A stretch of 64,000 nucleotides of DNA from Monoplex corrugatus (GCA_030674185.1 JAPXFY010000022.1:46262398-46326397), one strand, 5' to 3'; shown: positions 10,890-22,155, counted from the stretch's first letter. Program-made: numbers and translations. Notes: generated from the letters alone by a model not told the origin.

Positions 10890-11165
10890 AACTGTGCTAG
10901 TCATGAAGTTAGTTGACAAAAAGAAATTTGAAATGGTTTGGACATGTGATCAAAACGCCAACCAATCAACTGCTGTAAGAGCAGTCTATGCAAGAGACTC
11001 AGGTTTCAAGAGCAGAGGAAGACCAAGGAAGAGATGGCTGGATGGTGTGAATGAGGCGTTACAACAACACAATCTCTTAACATGGAAGCCACGCATACAG
11101 CCCAGATCCATCAGCTGCATTCCCCCTCCACATCCTTACAGGGTACCAAAGGAAGGGGGAAATCC
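10890..11165 (+). mobile_element. LINE 3' fragment (C-terminal RT ORF end)
   Basis: The plus-strand translation includes SRGRPRKRWLDGVNEAL after a frame change from a WFGHV-like stretch (WFGHVIK). The pattern WFGH...RM...RGRPR..W.D.V is the conserved C-terminal end of many non-LTR retrotransposon ORF2 proteins. Only this end remains. Confidence 0.6.
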
Positions 11166-11399
11166 ATAAATTCATAATGATAATTCTATATATAACAAGA
11201 TAAGATTTTATTTTAGCCCAGTGCACAGACACAAGGAAAATGTTTTGGCTATGCATACAATCACACTCACATCTCCACAACAATGACAATGTTCAACATC
11301 ATAAAAGACATATTCTCGTCTAAAAGCACATGTGTGAATAGATGTTAAAAGAAATAACGAAAGAATGAAAAGACATATTCATCGGTCATCCACGGAATC

Positions 11400-11403
11400 A
11401 AAG

Positions 11404-11498
<95 letters not shown>

Positions 11499-11503
11499 TT
11501 CTT

Positions 11504-11541
<38 letters not shown>

Positions 11542-11555
11542 TCACTCACTCATGC
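11400..11555. repeat. CA microsatellite
   Basis: About 90 bp of perfect CA repeats, a TCTTTCTTTCTCTCT interruption, then a second CA run ending in CACTCACTCACT. It sits in the 19818-9858 intron. Confidence 0.97.
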
Positions 11556-11689
11556 CATGGCGCACAAGTCCGAGACACCTTAGCTGGCCACTATTTGGTT
11601 CTGTCCAGCGGGCTATTAATCACGCACATCCTTCCATTCCACTCTCCACACCACCCTCACCGTAAACACTAATCAAACAGAACTCTTGA

Positions 11690-12690
11690 TGACATACCCA
11701 TTGGTTCATGTCCATTATGGCACATGGTCAGTTCATCACTACATGTCTCCAAACTCTACATGCTGCAAGGGCACCACTGATGATTTTGTGATGAGTTTCC
11801 TCCATCTCTCCCAGTCCTCTGCTACTGCCTGGGGACTGCTGAAGTTCAGGCTTGCCTGTTCTCAGATGTCATCTTCCTGTTTCACTGCGACCTTCCTCTT
11901 CTTCTTCTCCCTAGGACTGCCTTGAAGGTTGGTTTCTGCAAGGTCTGAAATCTTGTGACATGTCCGTTCCACTTCATTTTGCATCTTTTTACTGTAATCC
12001 AAAGATTTTCACACTGGCCAACGGCTTATTTGATATAATTCTGTACAGTCATGTTGGGCATACGGTCCGAGTATGTGATGTGGAGAATCTTTTGACCACA
12101 CTCATTTCTGTGGCTTGGATCCTCTTCTTGAAGTCAGCTGTAAGAGTCCAATGCTTCACAAATGTAAGGGGAAAAAGGACATGACAAGGGAACGCATCAA
12201 TCTTATTTTACAGCTGAGCAAGCTGATGTCATTTCTCCATACCGGCTCTAGTCCTGTGAGTGCTGTTATTGACTGTGCAATCCTGGAAAGCATTTCAGGT
12301 TTGGGACCGTTATCTGTGACAGTTGCTCCCAGGCATATTAAAATAGTGCACTGTCTCCAGCTGTTGTCTCCTGACTCTGATGGCAGTGCTGATGCTATTG
12401 GTGCTGTTGGTCATCCACTTGGTCTTCTCAGAACTGATCTCCATTTCAAAGGCTGTTGCAGAGTCAATAAGGCACCCCACCACACTGGCTAATTCCTGTT
12501 CACTTTAAGTCAAGCCATAGAAATCATCGGCCAAACATAGGTTGCACTGCTCTGCCACCAGCACTATGTTCCTGCTTGATTTTCCAGCGCATCAGACATA
12601 CTTCTTTCTAGGAAGATGTTAAAAATAGAGAGTAAAAGTAAACAAGCCTATTGAACTCTGATGTTTGGAACCAGTCACTTTAGCAGACAT
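11690..12690 (-). mobile_element. Endonuclease-RT LINE fragment, heavily frameshifted
   Basis: Joining minus-strand frames gives the order of a common animal LINE ORF2 C-terminal half: YGL..EQELA, MEISSEKTKWMTNSTN, RRQQLETVHYF, MLSRIAQSITALTGLEPVW, WTLTADFKKRIQATEM, then a GLGEMEE-like end. These are the palm, thumb and C-terminal segments after the catalytic YADD box. Multiple frame changes show a dead copy. The segment 12500-12690 recurs at 15656-15850. Confidence 0.75.
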
Positions 12691-13165
12691 GTCACAGAGA
12701 CACACCTCCGTCAGTTGGCGTAGACTATGGATGACGCGCCTTGTGTCGTGTCAAGTTGATGCCTCTGGAGCAGTGTGGCTGTGGCTGGTAAGGCCGATAC
12801 CGGAAAGGCAATCTCTGCCACATCAAATGCATAATGGATGCTGGCCATGGGATTGCCTTCACAGGAGCTCGCTTTCCACCTGGCTCTCTTGTCCGCAACT
12901 AAGGTCTGGATTTTCTTTTCCCACGACCTGAGTTGTTTCTGAGCACACTGCGCCATCTGTTGCAGTCAGCTGCTGTGTCTTCCCAGCTCTCTGCACTGAT
13001 GTCCAGAGCTTTCATATCACACCTGCAGGCATCTTTGTATCGCAGCTGGGGGCGGCCAACAGACCTCTTGCCAGGTTACATCCATCCTCCACCCAACACA
13101 CAGATTCAGTTTCTCAAGACGACGTCTCCAATGTCACAGGTGCCATGTGTATGGTGATCATGGCA
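12691..13165 (-). mobile_element. LINE C-terminal fragment (zinc-finger end)
   Basis: Minus-strand translation includes PQLRYKDACRCDMKALDISA and ESWEDTAADCNRWR, followed by KRARWKASS. It ends with a sequence equivalent to the SRIGL.SH.R tail of LINE ORF2 proteins. The same segment recurs at 59050-59640. The element is broken by frame changes. Confidence 0.7.
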
Positions 13166-13940
13166 CATGCCTTAAGCCTGCACATAAACCCATGAGCTGG
13201 CCAGGTCCTGAGGCCCTAACTAGACTATGTTTTATCTAGTCCACATTTTATACTGGTATTTTATCAGCCTGTCATTGGAACAATCTTGGTTACATGTAAA
13301 TGACAAGTGTATCTCTGTACTTTACCTTCAAAGAAAGGAACATATTATGAATAGTAAATGAATAAATAATTAAAGGTCTGAATCACAACAACTAACTCTT
13401 CTGTAAAACCTCGTCTCACATGACAGAAAAACACCCAACCCCCCACCCAGTGAATGCACAAATGCTCAGCTGTCTATCAACTAGGTGAAGACAATATTTT
13501 CCTAATCATAGATAGGTATGTAAGTAGGTAAGTAAGTATGTAAGTAAAGTATGTAAGTGAATAAAAAGTAACTAGGCGAATAAACAAATACAAAATAAAG
13601 GAGTATGTAGATAACTGAACAGGTAAGAGATGAAAATAACAAATAACAGTAAATGCATGCATATACTCACATGCCCACACACAGACATACACACATACAT
13701 TCATACATACATACCCATATCCACACAGCATGATGGCCATAAACAACAACTACAACATCAACAGCAACAACAACATCAACAGCGACAACAATTACAACAG
13801 CAAAGAGGAAACACCTATCTATACATATCATGACAAAACTTACAGACATATCTGGACAATTGTCAACAAACAGCCCACAAACACACATAGAGATGGTTTG
13901 GCAAACTTGCTTGTTCTCCAGTTGTCTTTTCCTTTTCTTC
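13166..13940. other. Intron sequence with simple repeats
   Basis: It includes GTAA/GTATG-type tetranucleotide repeats at 13510-13560, CATACA repeats at 13675-13720, and CAACAACATCAACAGC-type CAN repeats at 13740-13805. The 13130-13200 stretch (GATCATGGCACATGCCTTAA) is a reversed piece of the SINE family described at 42185-42835. No exon is seen. Confidence 0.6.
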
Positions 13941-13944
13941 ACTT

Positions 13945-14495
13945 TTCCTTTGTCTCTGTTTCAGGTAAAGCCCAAACACTTTCCATTCCATGCTGTAAGA
14001 GTCTGTGCAGTGTTACTTTTGAGATGATACCAATGTAGGTCTGATTAATGATAGCTCTTGTTTTTCCTTTCATAGTGGATTTCCGGCCACTACCGCTATC
14101 TATTCCTTTTTGGGTAAGACATTCGATGATATGATGACTCACATTTTGTTCACGAAGGTATACATGAGTTAAAGCGTCTAAGGCCCTCAGACTTTCCCAG
14201 ATGGAGAATTTTTGTTGTAGTGACACTGCCTGCCAATTTATCGGCCCGTTCATTTCCCTTAACACCAGTGTGTCCTGGGTAGTAGATCCACATGACATTT
14301 TTTTAAAGTCGACTACTGTTCATTGATTTGTGCCATTCTGGGGTCCCTACTCCATTTTGCACTTTTTGAAGTAGATTTATCGAGTCAATCAGGATGAGGG
14401 CTTGGCTTTCTTTCATGTCATCATCAGTAAGGTTAACCACTGTAGTGCATGTGTGACTGCCTCAATTTCCATCATTAGACTGGAGGTGGTGATAT
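13945..14495 (-). mobile_element. LINE fragment with RNase H domain
   Basis: The minus strand encodes MEIEAVTHALQWL, then ILIDSINLLQKVQNG, then MWIYYPGHTGVKGNERADKLAG. These are the E, D and H/D-containing motifs of the RNase H domain found after the RT in I- and Jockey-group LINEs (A.DS..AL, W.P.H.G..GNE.AD.LA). One frame change falls between the first and later motifs. No RT of the same element is recognised next to it. Confidence 0.75.
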
Positions 14496-14499
14496 CATA

Positions 14500-15655
14500 T
14501 GTAGCATTTTCTTCATGTTTGAGCATATAGCCAAGCCAGCGCAGGCTGCGTTGTCTAATCAGTGTGTGCATGGTGGGGAGACCAGCTACAGCAAGGACCT
14601 GGGCATTTGGCACTTTTCGCTCCACTTGATGCCCAAGATGCGGCGAAGGCAGCGCAAGCAAAAGCTGTTCTGCTTTTGCTCTTGTTTAGCATACGTTGTC
14701 CATGTATCGCTGCCATACAGTACAGTGCTGATGATGCAGGCATTGTACACTATCTTGGTCGGAGGTGTCAACTTTGGGTTCTCCCAGATGCGAGCAGTAA
14801 GTCGGCCTGAAGCTGTTCCAGCCATGCCAATGCACTTGTTCATCTCGGCATCACAGGACAGATTGTTGCTGATGATGGACCCAAGGTATGTAAATTGGTG
14901 GACGATATCAAGGTCCTAGTTGTCAATGGAGATGACACGTGGGGTGTCCATGTCTTAGCTCAGCACGTCCGTCTTTTTCAGCCCGATGGTTAAACCAAAG
15001 TCTTAGCAGGTTTGGGAAAATCTGTCTGTGAGACACTAGAGATGTTGCTCAGAGTGTGAGATAATGGCAGGAGCATCGGCGAAGAACAGGTCTCTGATAA
15101 TGGCCTGGCAACATTTGTCTTTGCTTTCAGTCTTGTGAGGTTGAAGAGTTGCCTGTTGGATCAGGTGCACAGGTATACTCTTTCCATTGCAGTCCCAAAA
15201 GCATGCTTCAGGAGCATGGGTAAGATGATGCCGAATAGGGTGGAAGCAAGGACACAGCCTTGCTTGACGCCACTTTTGATTTCAAAGGGTCCAGACATGC
15301 TGTCCTTGTACCAAATGGCCGCCTTCATATTGTTGTGGAATGACTGATCAAGTTGTGCAGCTTTGGGGGAAGGGCATCCTAATTTTAGAAGAATGTTGAA
15401 CAGTCCATCCCTGCTGACCCGGTAAAATGCCTTGGTGAGGTTGATGAAAGCGATGTAGAGAGGCTTTCACTGTTCCCTGCATTTCTCCCGTAGATGACGA
15501 AGGGAAAAAATCATGTCCACTGTGGAGTGTTCTGATCGGAACTACACTGGGACTCTGGGAAGACATGCTCAGCTAGCTTTTGGAGATGCACTAATACAAC
15601 TTGGGCGTACAGTTTCCCTGCGATGTTCAATAGAAAAACGCCCCTATAGTTGTTG
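14500..15655 (-). mobile_element. LINE reverse transcriptase fragment, catalytic box broken
   Basis: On the minus strand, FINLTKAFYRVSRDGLF (family F.DLTKAFD.V.R) lies near 15450. LFFADAPAIISH lies near 15085, where LLFADDAALVAH is expected: one Asp codon of the FADD catalytic pair is gone. Further on come STVLYGSDTWTTYAKQEQ and RCLRRILGIKW, then VLAVAGLPTMHTLIRQRSLR and WLGYM. This is the order of a widespread endonuclease-RT LINE. Frame changes and the lost Asp make it inactive. Confidence 0.8.
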
Positions 15656-15900
15656 CAGTCACTGATTCATGTTCATTTTCCGTCAAGCCGTTGAAATGAT
15701 CGGTAAAACATAAGCTGGGACTGTTCTACCACCAGTACTAACTGTTCCTGCAAGCTCTCTCAGTACATCAGACATGATTCCTTCCATGAAGATGTTAAAA
15801 ATAGTGGGTAAAAGTAAACAAGCCTACCGAACTCTGACTGATGTTTGGAACCAGTCATTTCAGCAGACATGTAACAGAGACACACAAAGACATATATAAT
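15656..15900 (-). mobile_element. LINE fragment, second copy of 12500-12690
   Basis: It aligns by eye with 12500-12690 over about 190 bp (shared AAGATGTTAAAAATAG, GTAAAAGTAAACAAGCCTA and GATGTTTGGAACCAGTCA). Both are on the minus strand. The two copies begin different LINE pieces, so this part of the intron is a mosaic of at least three insertions. Confidence 0.65.
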
Positions 15901-16063
15901 TACATGTACCTGTGCAAGCAAATCAACATGTTGGCAAACGCACATGTAAACACTGACACAGGTTTACAAACAAATCAATGAAAAACACACAAATAGCATC
16001 CAATCATATGAATACAATACAGACAGTAAGAAGAAGACAAGTAATGGTACTGTTTGATGGAAA

Positions 16064-16885
16064 TCAGTTCTTACATGTTTTGAAAGCTCTCATAAAACAG
16101 GACAAAGACTGCAAATAACTAATATCTCTGGGAAGCACTTTCCATTGTTGTGGTGCACAGAAAGAGAATGAATATTGGCCAAAAATCTTAGTCTTTGTCT
16201 TATCAAAATTTAGACTATTACAAATTCTCTCCTTGCTGGGTGCCCCCAGTTCATTCTCGCCAAACCAAGTTAAAAATGTTAAATTTGTTTTCTGATCAAG
16301 AAAGAAAGAGATTTTGTCCATAATATGAACAGAACTGGAAAAAGACTGAGCTTTGTGGAACACCTAGCTGTAAATCAGCATATAAAAAATTACAGTCATT
16401 GCAAAAAGTTTGTTTTCTGTGACTGAGGTAGCACCTGAACCGTGCAAATACTGTAGTGGTATTATCACATGATGAATGTATAGAATGCATTTATCTGATG
16501 ACTGGAACTGTCTAGGGGTACAAATGGTGAGGAGATCACAAATATAGGCTTTGGAGAACAAGTTTCACAGAGTTGAGAGCCACAACACTACCCAGGCTTG
16601 AGCTGGAAGGCAATGAACTTTGTTAAGAAGGGAAAGAACATTTCCATATTTGCGAGCCAGGAAAACCAGCTCTGCAGTAGAATTTTTGACTTCTATAGCT
16701 TGGCAAGAATGAACTGCAGTAACCCAGAAAGGAAAGAACTGTAACAGTCTTAATTCTGATAGGACAACGGCACTGACCAGTAATTCTATTGCATGAGAGG
16801 TCAGGTATGGGCAGATAACGCTAATGCTGCAAATCTCTAGATAGGCTGAACAACAATTGTTGGAGGCATGAGACTCAAGTGCCAT
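16064..16885 (-). mobile_element. Diverged CR1/L2-like LINE fragment
   Basis: The minus strand gives ICSISVICPYLTSHAIELLV (family IRRIS.IRPYLS...LV), then KTKIFGQYSFSFCAPQQWKV and LPRDISYLQSLSCF with MRAFKT (family FG.RSFSYAAP..WN.LP....S...FK..LKT). The order is that of the RT thumb and C-terminal end in CR1/L2-group LINEs. About 16200-16530 resembles 17170-17390, so a second diverged copy follows. Confidence 0.65.
16783..16876. repeat. 94-bp donor segment, identical to 17485-17578
   Basis: It starts ATTCTATTGCATGAGAGGTC and ends TTGGAGGCATGAGACTC. By eye it is identical over 94 bp to the segment immediately upstream of the Penelope-like element. It belongs to the CR1/L2-like fragment here, so this is the original location and 17485-17578 is the copy. 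Confidence 0.93.
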
Positions 16886-17478
16886 ATCTTTACAGATTGT
16901 AAAAGATACGTCTATACATATACATATATATGAATGTGTGAATACATTGTTAGTACTGCCAACACCTGTGGAAATTGTCTGTGCAAGTACAGAAGACGTA
17001 TTTTTTTACCTGATGAAGAGTTTTTCTTTTGTCATCATTTAGTTTAAATATGCTCTCTGTCATCCATTTGTTTTTATGAAATACTGTTCTCAATAGTTCT
17101 CATTTTAGAACAAATCTTGTATAAAGGACAAGAATCATAAAGTTTTGTATTGTCCGCAAATGACTGACTGGAGAAAGAATGTTTTCTGATCAACAAAGAA
17201 CGAGGTTTTATATGTATAACATGAACAGAATTGGGCCAAGGACTGAGTCTGGTGAACAACTGATCGTACATCAGCATACACTAAACTATAGTCATTGCAA
17301 GGTTTGTTTTCTGTGTCTGATGTACTTGAACCATGCAAACACTGTGCAAGTATTATCACATCAACAACATAGAACATTATTACCATGTAAGCTCAAACAG
17401 TTACAGATTAATTTCCCAACTAAAATAGTTATAAAGTAAATACAAAATGAAAACTGAATATACGTCATGAGGATAATT
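16877..17478 (-). mobile_element. Second diverged CR1/L2-like LINE piece and A/T-rich intron
   Basis: The 17170-17390 part aligns with 16200-16530 (GTTTTCTGATCAA, AACATGAACAGAA and GTTTGTTTTCTGTG are shared). This indicates two old LINE copies of one family in tandem, both on the minus strand. The rest is A/T-rich with a TATATACA-type run near 16915. Confidence 0.5.
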
Positions 17479-17579
17479 ATCTTTATTCTATTGCATGAGA
17501 GGTCAGGTATGGGCAGATAACGCTAATGCTGCAAATCTCTAGATAGGCTGAACAACAATTGTTGGAGGCATGAGACTCT

Positions 17580-18656
17580 GAATTATACAAAAGATACATA
17601 GACGATTGCATTGGCATGACATCCCTCGATCATGACCAACTTTTACAATTCATCCACTACGTTCAAACGTTTCACCCATCCATCAAGTTCACATATGAAA
17701 TTTCAAACACATCCATAAGCTTCCTGGATATCGAAGTTTCCCTTCAATCTGAACAACTAGTCACTACAGTCCACTACAAACCTACAGATTCACATTCCTA
17801 CCTGGACTACCAGTCATCTCACACTTCCAACACCAGAAACAGCATTCCCTACTCGCAGTTCTTGAGACTACGACGCCTCTGCTCAGACGAAGACAATTTT
17901 CAGGACAAAGCAGTTGAAATGACTAGATTTTTCCTGCGCAGACATTACCCACCCGAGGTCATCAATGAAGCCTGGAAAAAAGTCAGCTCTGTCTCTCGGC
18001 CAAATGCCCTCCATTCAAAGCCCAAAGCTGTCACAGAGGATCGGCCAGTCCTCAGTCTAGTTTACCACCCGTCCGTGCACCTCATAAAAAGGATCATCTT
18101 GTCCAACTGGAACATTTTGCGATCCAGTCCCACTACAGGTGAAACCTTTGACAAGCGCCCTTTGCTCGTCTACAAGAGAGACACCAATCTCCGCGACTTG
18201 CTGGTGCATTCGAATCTCAGCAAACCAGTCAGCCAACCTCCAGGAACCTCTCCATGCAACAAACCTAAATGCAAGACTTGTCCTTTCTTGTGCTCAGCCA
18301 CCACAGTCAAAGGCCCCAAATCTCATATGAGAATTACAAAACATTTCAACTGTCAAACTTATAACATTGTCTACTTGATCAGCTGCTCTAAATGTTCCCA
18401 ATTGTATATTGGTGAAACTGGACGCACTCTTGACACACGTTTCAAAGAACACTTGGCTGATATCCGCCACCAAAGGGATAAAACTATCCCCAATCACTTC
18501 AACCAATCAGACCACTCAATCAATGACATCCGAGTGAAAGGTCTGTGGCTTCTACACAATAACAGCACCATAGACAGGAAAGACAGAGAATCCCACCTCA
18601 TAAATAAATTGGAACACGCAAACCACATGGTCTTAACGACAAACCATGAGTAACAA
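17580..18656 (+). CDS. Penelope-like element: C-terminal RT plus GIY-YIG endonuclease
   Basis: The frame is open from 17580 (no start at its true 5' end; first internal ATG at 17616) to a TGA at 18654-18656. It opens LYKRYIDDCIG, the catalytic YIDD box (motif C) of the Penelope RT, then ISFLDIEV and HYKPTDSHSYL, typical of this group. Near residue 220 from the ATG is a Cys cluster (CNKPKCKTCPF), and then YNIVYLISCSKCSQLYIGET with GRTLDTRFKEHL, a GIY-YIG nuclease signature with the catalytic Arg. The fingers and earlier palm of the RT are missing through 5' truncation. Over 345 codons without a stop points to a young copy. Penelope-like elements use this nuclease for target cleavage and priming. 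Confidence 0.93.
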
Positions 18657-18984
18657 AATTCAGACATGCCGTTTCATGTCTCTTCCTGTTCCCACGCCTA
18701 CCAGATTCTTGGCACCGGGCACAATCTACTCCCTTATCTCTTGCCCTGTGCCTTCTTCAGAACAGGGCTATACCGATATAGCATGGCCACTTCTCAAAAT
18801 TGCAGAACTTATCTCACTTCCCTTTTGACATCACAGTTGCCTCCCCTCTCCCCTTTTCTTACTACTGCTCATGATGACATGGGCATTCCATCTCTTACCC
18901 ACTGGACGAGGCGGCAGGGAAGTTTTTAGTCCCGTTTTTATTATCCATTGTTTGGTGTCTGTGATTTGTCTGTGACCGTGCGTT

Positions 18985-19022
18985 CGCGCTTGACAAAGGC
19001 TAGTTGGCCGAAAATTTGCGCT
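18985..19022 (+). ncRNA. Hammerhead-like core in Penelope 3' region (degenerate)
   Basis: CGCTTGACAAAGGCTAGTTG followed by GCCGAAAATTTGCG can be drawn with a short GGC/GCC stem II between a TTGACAA box (family CTGANGA) and a GAAA box, closed by GCG pairs. Penelope-like element termini are known to carry hammerhead ribozymes. Here the CTGANGA box deviates at two or more positions, so activity is doubtful. The call is structural similarity only. Confidence 0.4.
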
Positions 19023-19135
19023 TGTTTTGTTTTGTTTTGTCTTGTTGGAGATGCGCTTACATTGATTTTCTTGTTCTTCTGGTTTGTGTTTGCTTGGGCG
19101 CAGGCAGTCACTCTTGTTTTGGATCTTTATTCTAT

Positions 19136-19818
19136 GTTGAGAAACAATGATATGTAGTTGTACCATTCCGTGCTGAACAGCTGCGAACAAAAGTTTATCT
19201 TGTCATTATACTGATCAAATTTGAAACTCATGTTCAATTGTTTTCAAAAACCAGATACACTTGTTTGACAGAATTTTGTGAAAATTTTATGTTAATCGCA
19301 CTGTGACACTGTTCACTGAGTAAGTATTTTGGTCTTCTACTATGTTCTACAAACCTGAACACACGTACTGTTCCACGAAAATGTCCCACATATTACATAT
19401 TACACCATGTGCAAACTGTCATGGCTGTTAAACTGATTATGTTTAATAGAACAGTTATGGTAATACTATTGTGAAATATTCTCATTTGCAACCACTTCAG
19501 TTTCATGTCCTTAAATTTATGAATTTTCATACATATGTTTCCACAAAACAACAACATCAATATTGATTTTCTAACACCACTTCAGACAACACTGCTGGCT
19601 GAGTCCAAATGAGTTTGGAATATAGCACTATATGAAAATGGTTTATCATTATGTAATAATAATGCCTGCATTGTGTGGGTAAACAACCAGAACAGCAGAA
19701 GTATAATGCATTGTTGACAGGATCACAAGAACACACAAGTCAAAGCATAAATTACAACAAACATTTTCTGAACTTCCATTAAAAAGATCAAGAAAGTAAG
19801 ATCATCCTACTGACTGAC
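19136..19818. other. Intron sequence, nothing recognised
   Basis: A/T-rich intron directly downstream (in gene sense) of exon 19960-19819. No repeat family, exon or RNA gene is recognised. Confidence 0.6.
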
Positions 19819-19960
19819 CCTCCAAATCTGTTGTCCAGGAGTAGTCTTGTGCGATCAGACGTCAGGCAAAAGGGGGCGTTGATGTGAACAGGAAGTTCAC
19901 ACTTGTTTATTTCTCTTGCCAGAGGAAGAAAGCAGAATAGATGGCTGCTTTCAAAAAATC
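19819..19960 (-). CDS. SACS: Sacsin-like exon: FCFLPL / LPVHI block of SRR module 2
   Basis: A small 142-bp exon recognised by content and phase. The acceptor TTTTGAAG supplies GA to complete a Gly codon opened by the previous exon, giving SSCSK-G-FFESSHLFCFLPL. Then come LPVHINAPFCLTSDRTRLLLDNRFGG and a donor GG|GTCAGT; the split codon joins to A|TGG of the next exon, giving FGG-WNMALF. It is the same block as in exon 56822-56527 (FCFLPLP, LPVHVHGYF), so two SRR modules can be compared directly. In this module the block is split between two exons; in module 1 it lies within one. Confidence 0.85.
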
Positions 19961-20199
19961 CTTCAAAATCAAAGAAAAAAAAACACATGAAAACAAAAAA
20001 TTTGTGCTTCAGTACGAGAGAAGACTGGCCAAAATTTTGAGGATTTTTTAAAAGAAATGACACAAAGATGACCATGAAACAATTGTGTACTTGTGATTAG
20101 ATAACCATAAGTATCTACAATGACAAGTTGACAAAGAGGTGGAGGTCACGTTTTCCAGTCTGACTGCATGCATTTACATGGCTACAAATCATACTCGTG

Positions 20200-20377
20200 A
20201 AATTTAATTATGTGGCTGTGGCATGTGATTTCCACCCAGATGTGAATGGGTACCTGACCTTTTTCAGGGCTGGGGGGAAAGGTAAAGCATTGACAGAGAA
20301 GAGGTAGGCAACCACCCTCATAATGCTGGCCCAGACAGAAACTGAGGTCTCTATCACCTTGTTTCTCTTAAATTATT
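20200..20377. repeat. Dispersed repeat scrap
   Basis: It contains GAATGGGTACCTGACC and CACCCTCATAATGCTGGCC with GAGGTCTCTATCACC. Closely similar phrases occur at 42560-42640 (GGGCGCTGCCCTCATGATGC, GAGGTCTCTGTCACC) and at 8229, so this is a piece of the dispersed family that includes 42185-42835. Confidence 0.6.
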
Positions 20378-21500
20378 ATTATTATTATTATGAACATTTA
20401 GTACGCCTAATCAAATTAATGCCCTAGGCGTTTACAATGGCAAAACATATAACCAGAATCACAAGCACACACACACACGCCCACAGAAGCACCCACACAC
20501 ACACAAACACACACACACACACACACAACACACACACAGCATGACATGCAAATACAATGACACATTGACACTAAGACACTATAATGTCACCATTACTTTA
20601 CATGGGGGGAAGGGGGCAGAGATTACCAGTTTTGGGAAACAGGTGAGTTTTGAGGGAGCGTTTGAATGTGGACAGAGAGGGTGAGTATCTAAGAGAGCGA
20701 GGTAACTGATTCCAGATGGTTGGAGCTTGATAGGAAAAAGAACGCTGCCCAAACCTTTTAGTGCGGACTATGGGGATACTATAGAGACGGGTATCAGATG
20801 AGGACCGCAAAGCTCGAGATGGCGTGTAGAGATGTAACAGATGGGTGAGATACTCAGGACAGGAAGACTCAATAGATTTGAAGCAGAGGCAGGCAATCTT
20901 GTAGGATATTCTTTGCTGAACAGGGAGCCAGTGGAGAGAACAGAGCAATGGCGTAACATGGTTAAATTTTGAAGAGCGGAAGATGAGACGGGCAGCATGA
21001 TTTTGAACTTTCTGAAGTTTGTTAATGAGATGAGAGGGGGAACCAGAAAAAAGAGCATTACAGTAATCGAGACGGGATAGAACAAATGCACAGACAAGAG
21101 CCTTTGTCGTGTCTTCTGAGAGGAGGTGGCGGATAGAAGCAATTCGGCGGAGTTCAAGAAAACAAGTCCGACAGACGTTGCTCACATGCTGGTGGAAGGA
21201 CAGGGTTTGATCAAGAGTTACACCAAGGTTACGGGCAAAATGGGAGAGAGGGATAGATGAGTCAACAAGTGTGACAGAGGTTGGAAGAGAGGGGTGATTT
21301 TGGAGTTTGGGTGGGGTGATCAAGATCAATTCGGATTTCTCTTCATTTAATTTCAGTTTGTTATCAGTCATCCAATCCTTCAGGTCAACCTTAACTTTTC
21401 TAACACCACAGAAGCCAGTGATTTCAGTCTCAATCACAAGACTGCTCCCGCTGATGCACAAAATGTGTGTCATTTGCACACTAAACCATTATTTCACTCG
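20378..21500 (-). mobile_element. L2/CR1-like LINE, 3' half, near-intact frame
   Basis: An open frame of 293 codons (21479-20598) covers the RT palm end and thumb: DWMTDNKLKLNEEKSELI, RNLGVTLDQTLSF, LSRLDYCNALFSGSP, LQKVQNHAARLIF, LCSLHWLPVQQRISYKI and FGQRSFSYQAPTIWNQLP. Upstream the catalytic box reads CANDTH where YADDT is expected, and it lies in another frame, so the copy is dead. The 3' untranslated part includes a CA microsatellite (20466-20545) and ends in a TAATAA tail at 20378-20390. Confidence 0.88.
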
Positions 21501-21813
21501 CTGAAATGTTGTTTTATGCACGCTCTTCACCCTCTGAATCTAAACTTTAAAGGTGGGCTCATTCTCTAAACTTCTGCTCAGCAGCGTAACCATCGGAACT
21601 GTCCGAGCTAAAAACATCCTCATGTCACCACCATACTTCGACATTAGGCTTTTGATTGGTCAGATCTAGCCTACAACCCTTCATCTGTCATTCAGTGAAA
21701 CCGGAAATCGTAACGTCTTTGCTCGAAGCTAACAAAGTCCTGACAACAATGGTGAAAGTAGTGATCCCAAAAAAGCCAAGAATGATGAAGAGAATACAGA
21801 AAAGATCGCTATT
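21501..21813. other. Intron sequence, nothing recognised
   Basis: Unique-looking sequence between the L2-like LINE and the TG microsatellite. No motif is recognised. Confidence 0.5.
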
Positions 21814-21887
21814 TTGTTGTGTGTGTGTGTGTGTGTGTGTGGTGTGTTGTGGGGTGTGGTGTGTGTGTGTGTGTGTGTGTGTTTTTG

Positions 21888-21966
<79 letters not shown>

Positions 21967-21996
21967 TGTGTGTGTGTGTGCGTGTGTGTGGTGTGT

Positions 21997-22048
<52 letters not shown>

Positions 22049-22073
22049 GTATGTGTGTGCGTGTGCGTGTGGT

Positions 22074-22141
<68 letters not shown>

Positions 22142-22155
22142 TGTGTGTGTGTGAT
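21814..22155. repeat. Long TG microsatellite
   Basis: About 340 bp of TG repeats with TTTTG, ATGTG, GCGTG and GGTGG interruptions. Open frames through it in several phases are artefacts of the repeat. Confidence 0.97.

Larger units (their letters stand above)
17479..19135 (+). mobile_element. Penelope-like element insertion with 13-bp target duplication
   Basis: ATCTTTATTCTAT occurs at 17479-17491 and again at 19123-19135, flanking the insertion. The insertion has three parts: a 94-bp segment copied from 16783-16876 (17485-17578, whose first 7 bp overlap the target duplication), the 5'-truncated element with an open frame to 18653, and a 3' region to about 19122. The 3' region contains CGCTTGACAAAGGCTAGTTG and GCCGAAAATTTGCG, a core repeated in three other fragments. 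The identity of the 94-bp copy suggests a recent event. Confidence 0.85.

Noticed and set aside
17616..18656. Penelope frame considered as a host GIY-YIG gene
   Set aside because: It begins with the RT YIDD motif, is flanked by a target duplication, and its 3' region occurs in several other truncated copies.
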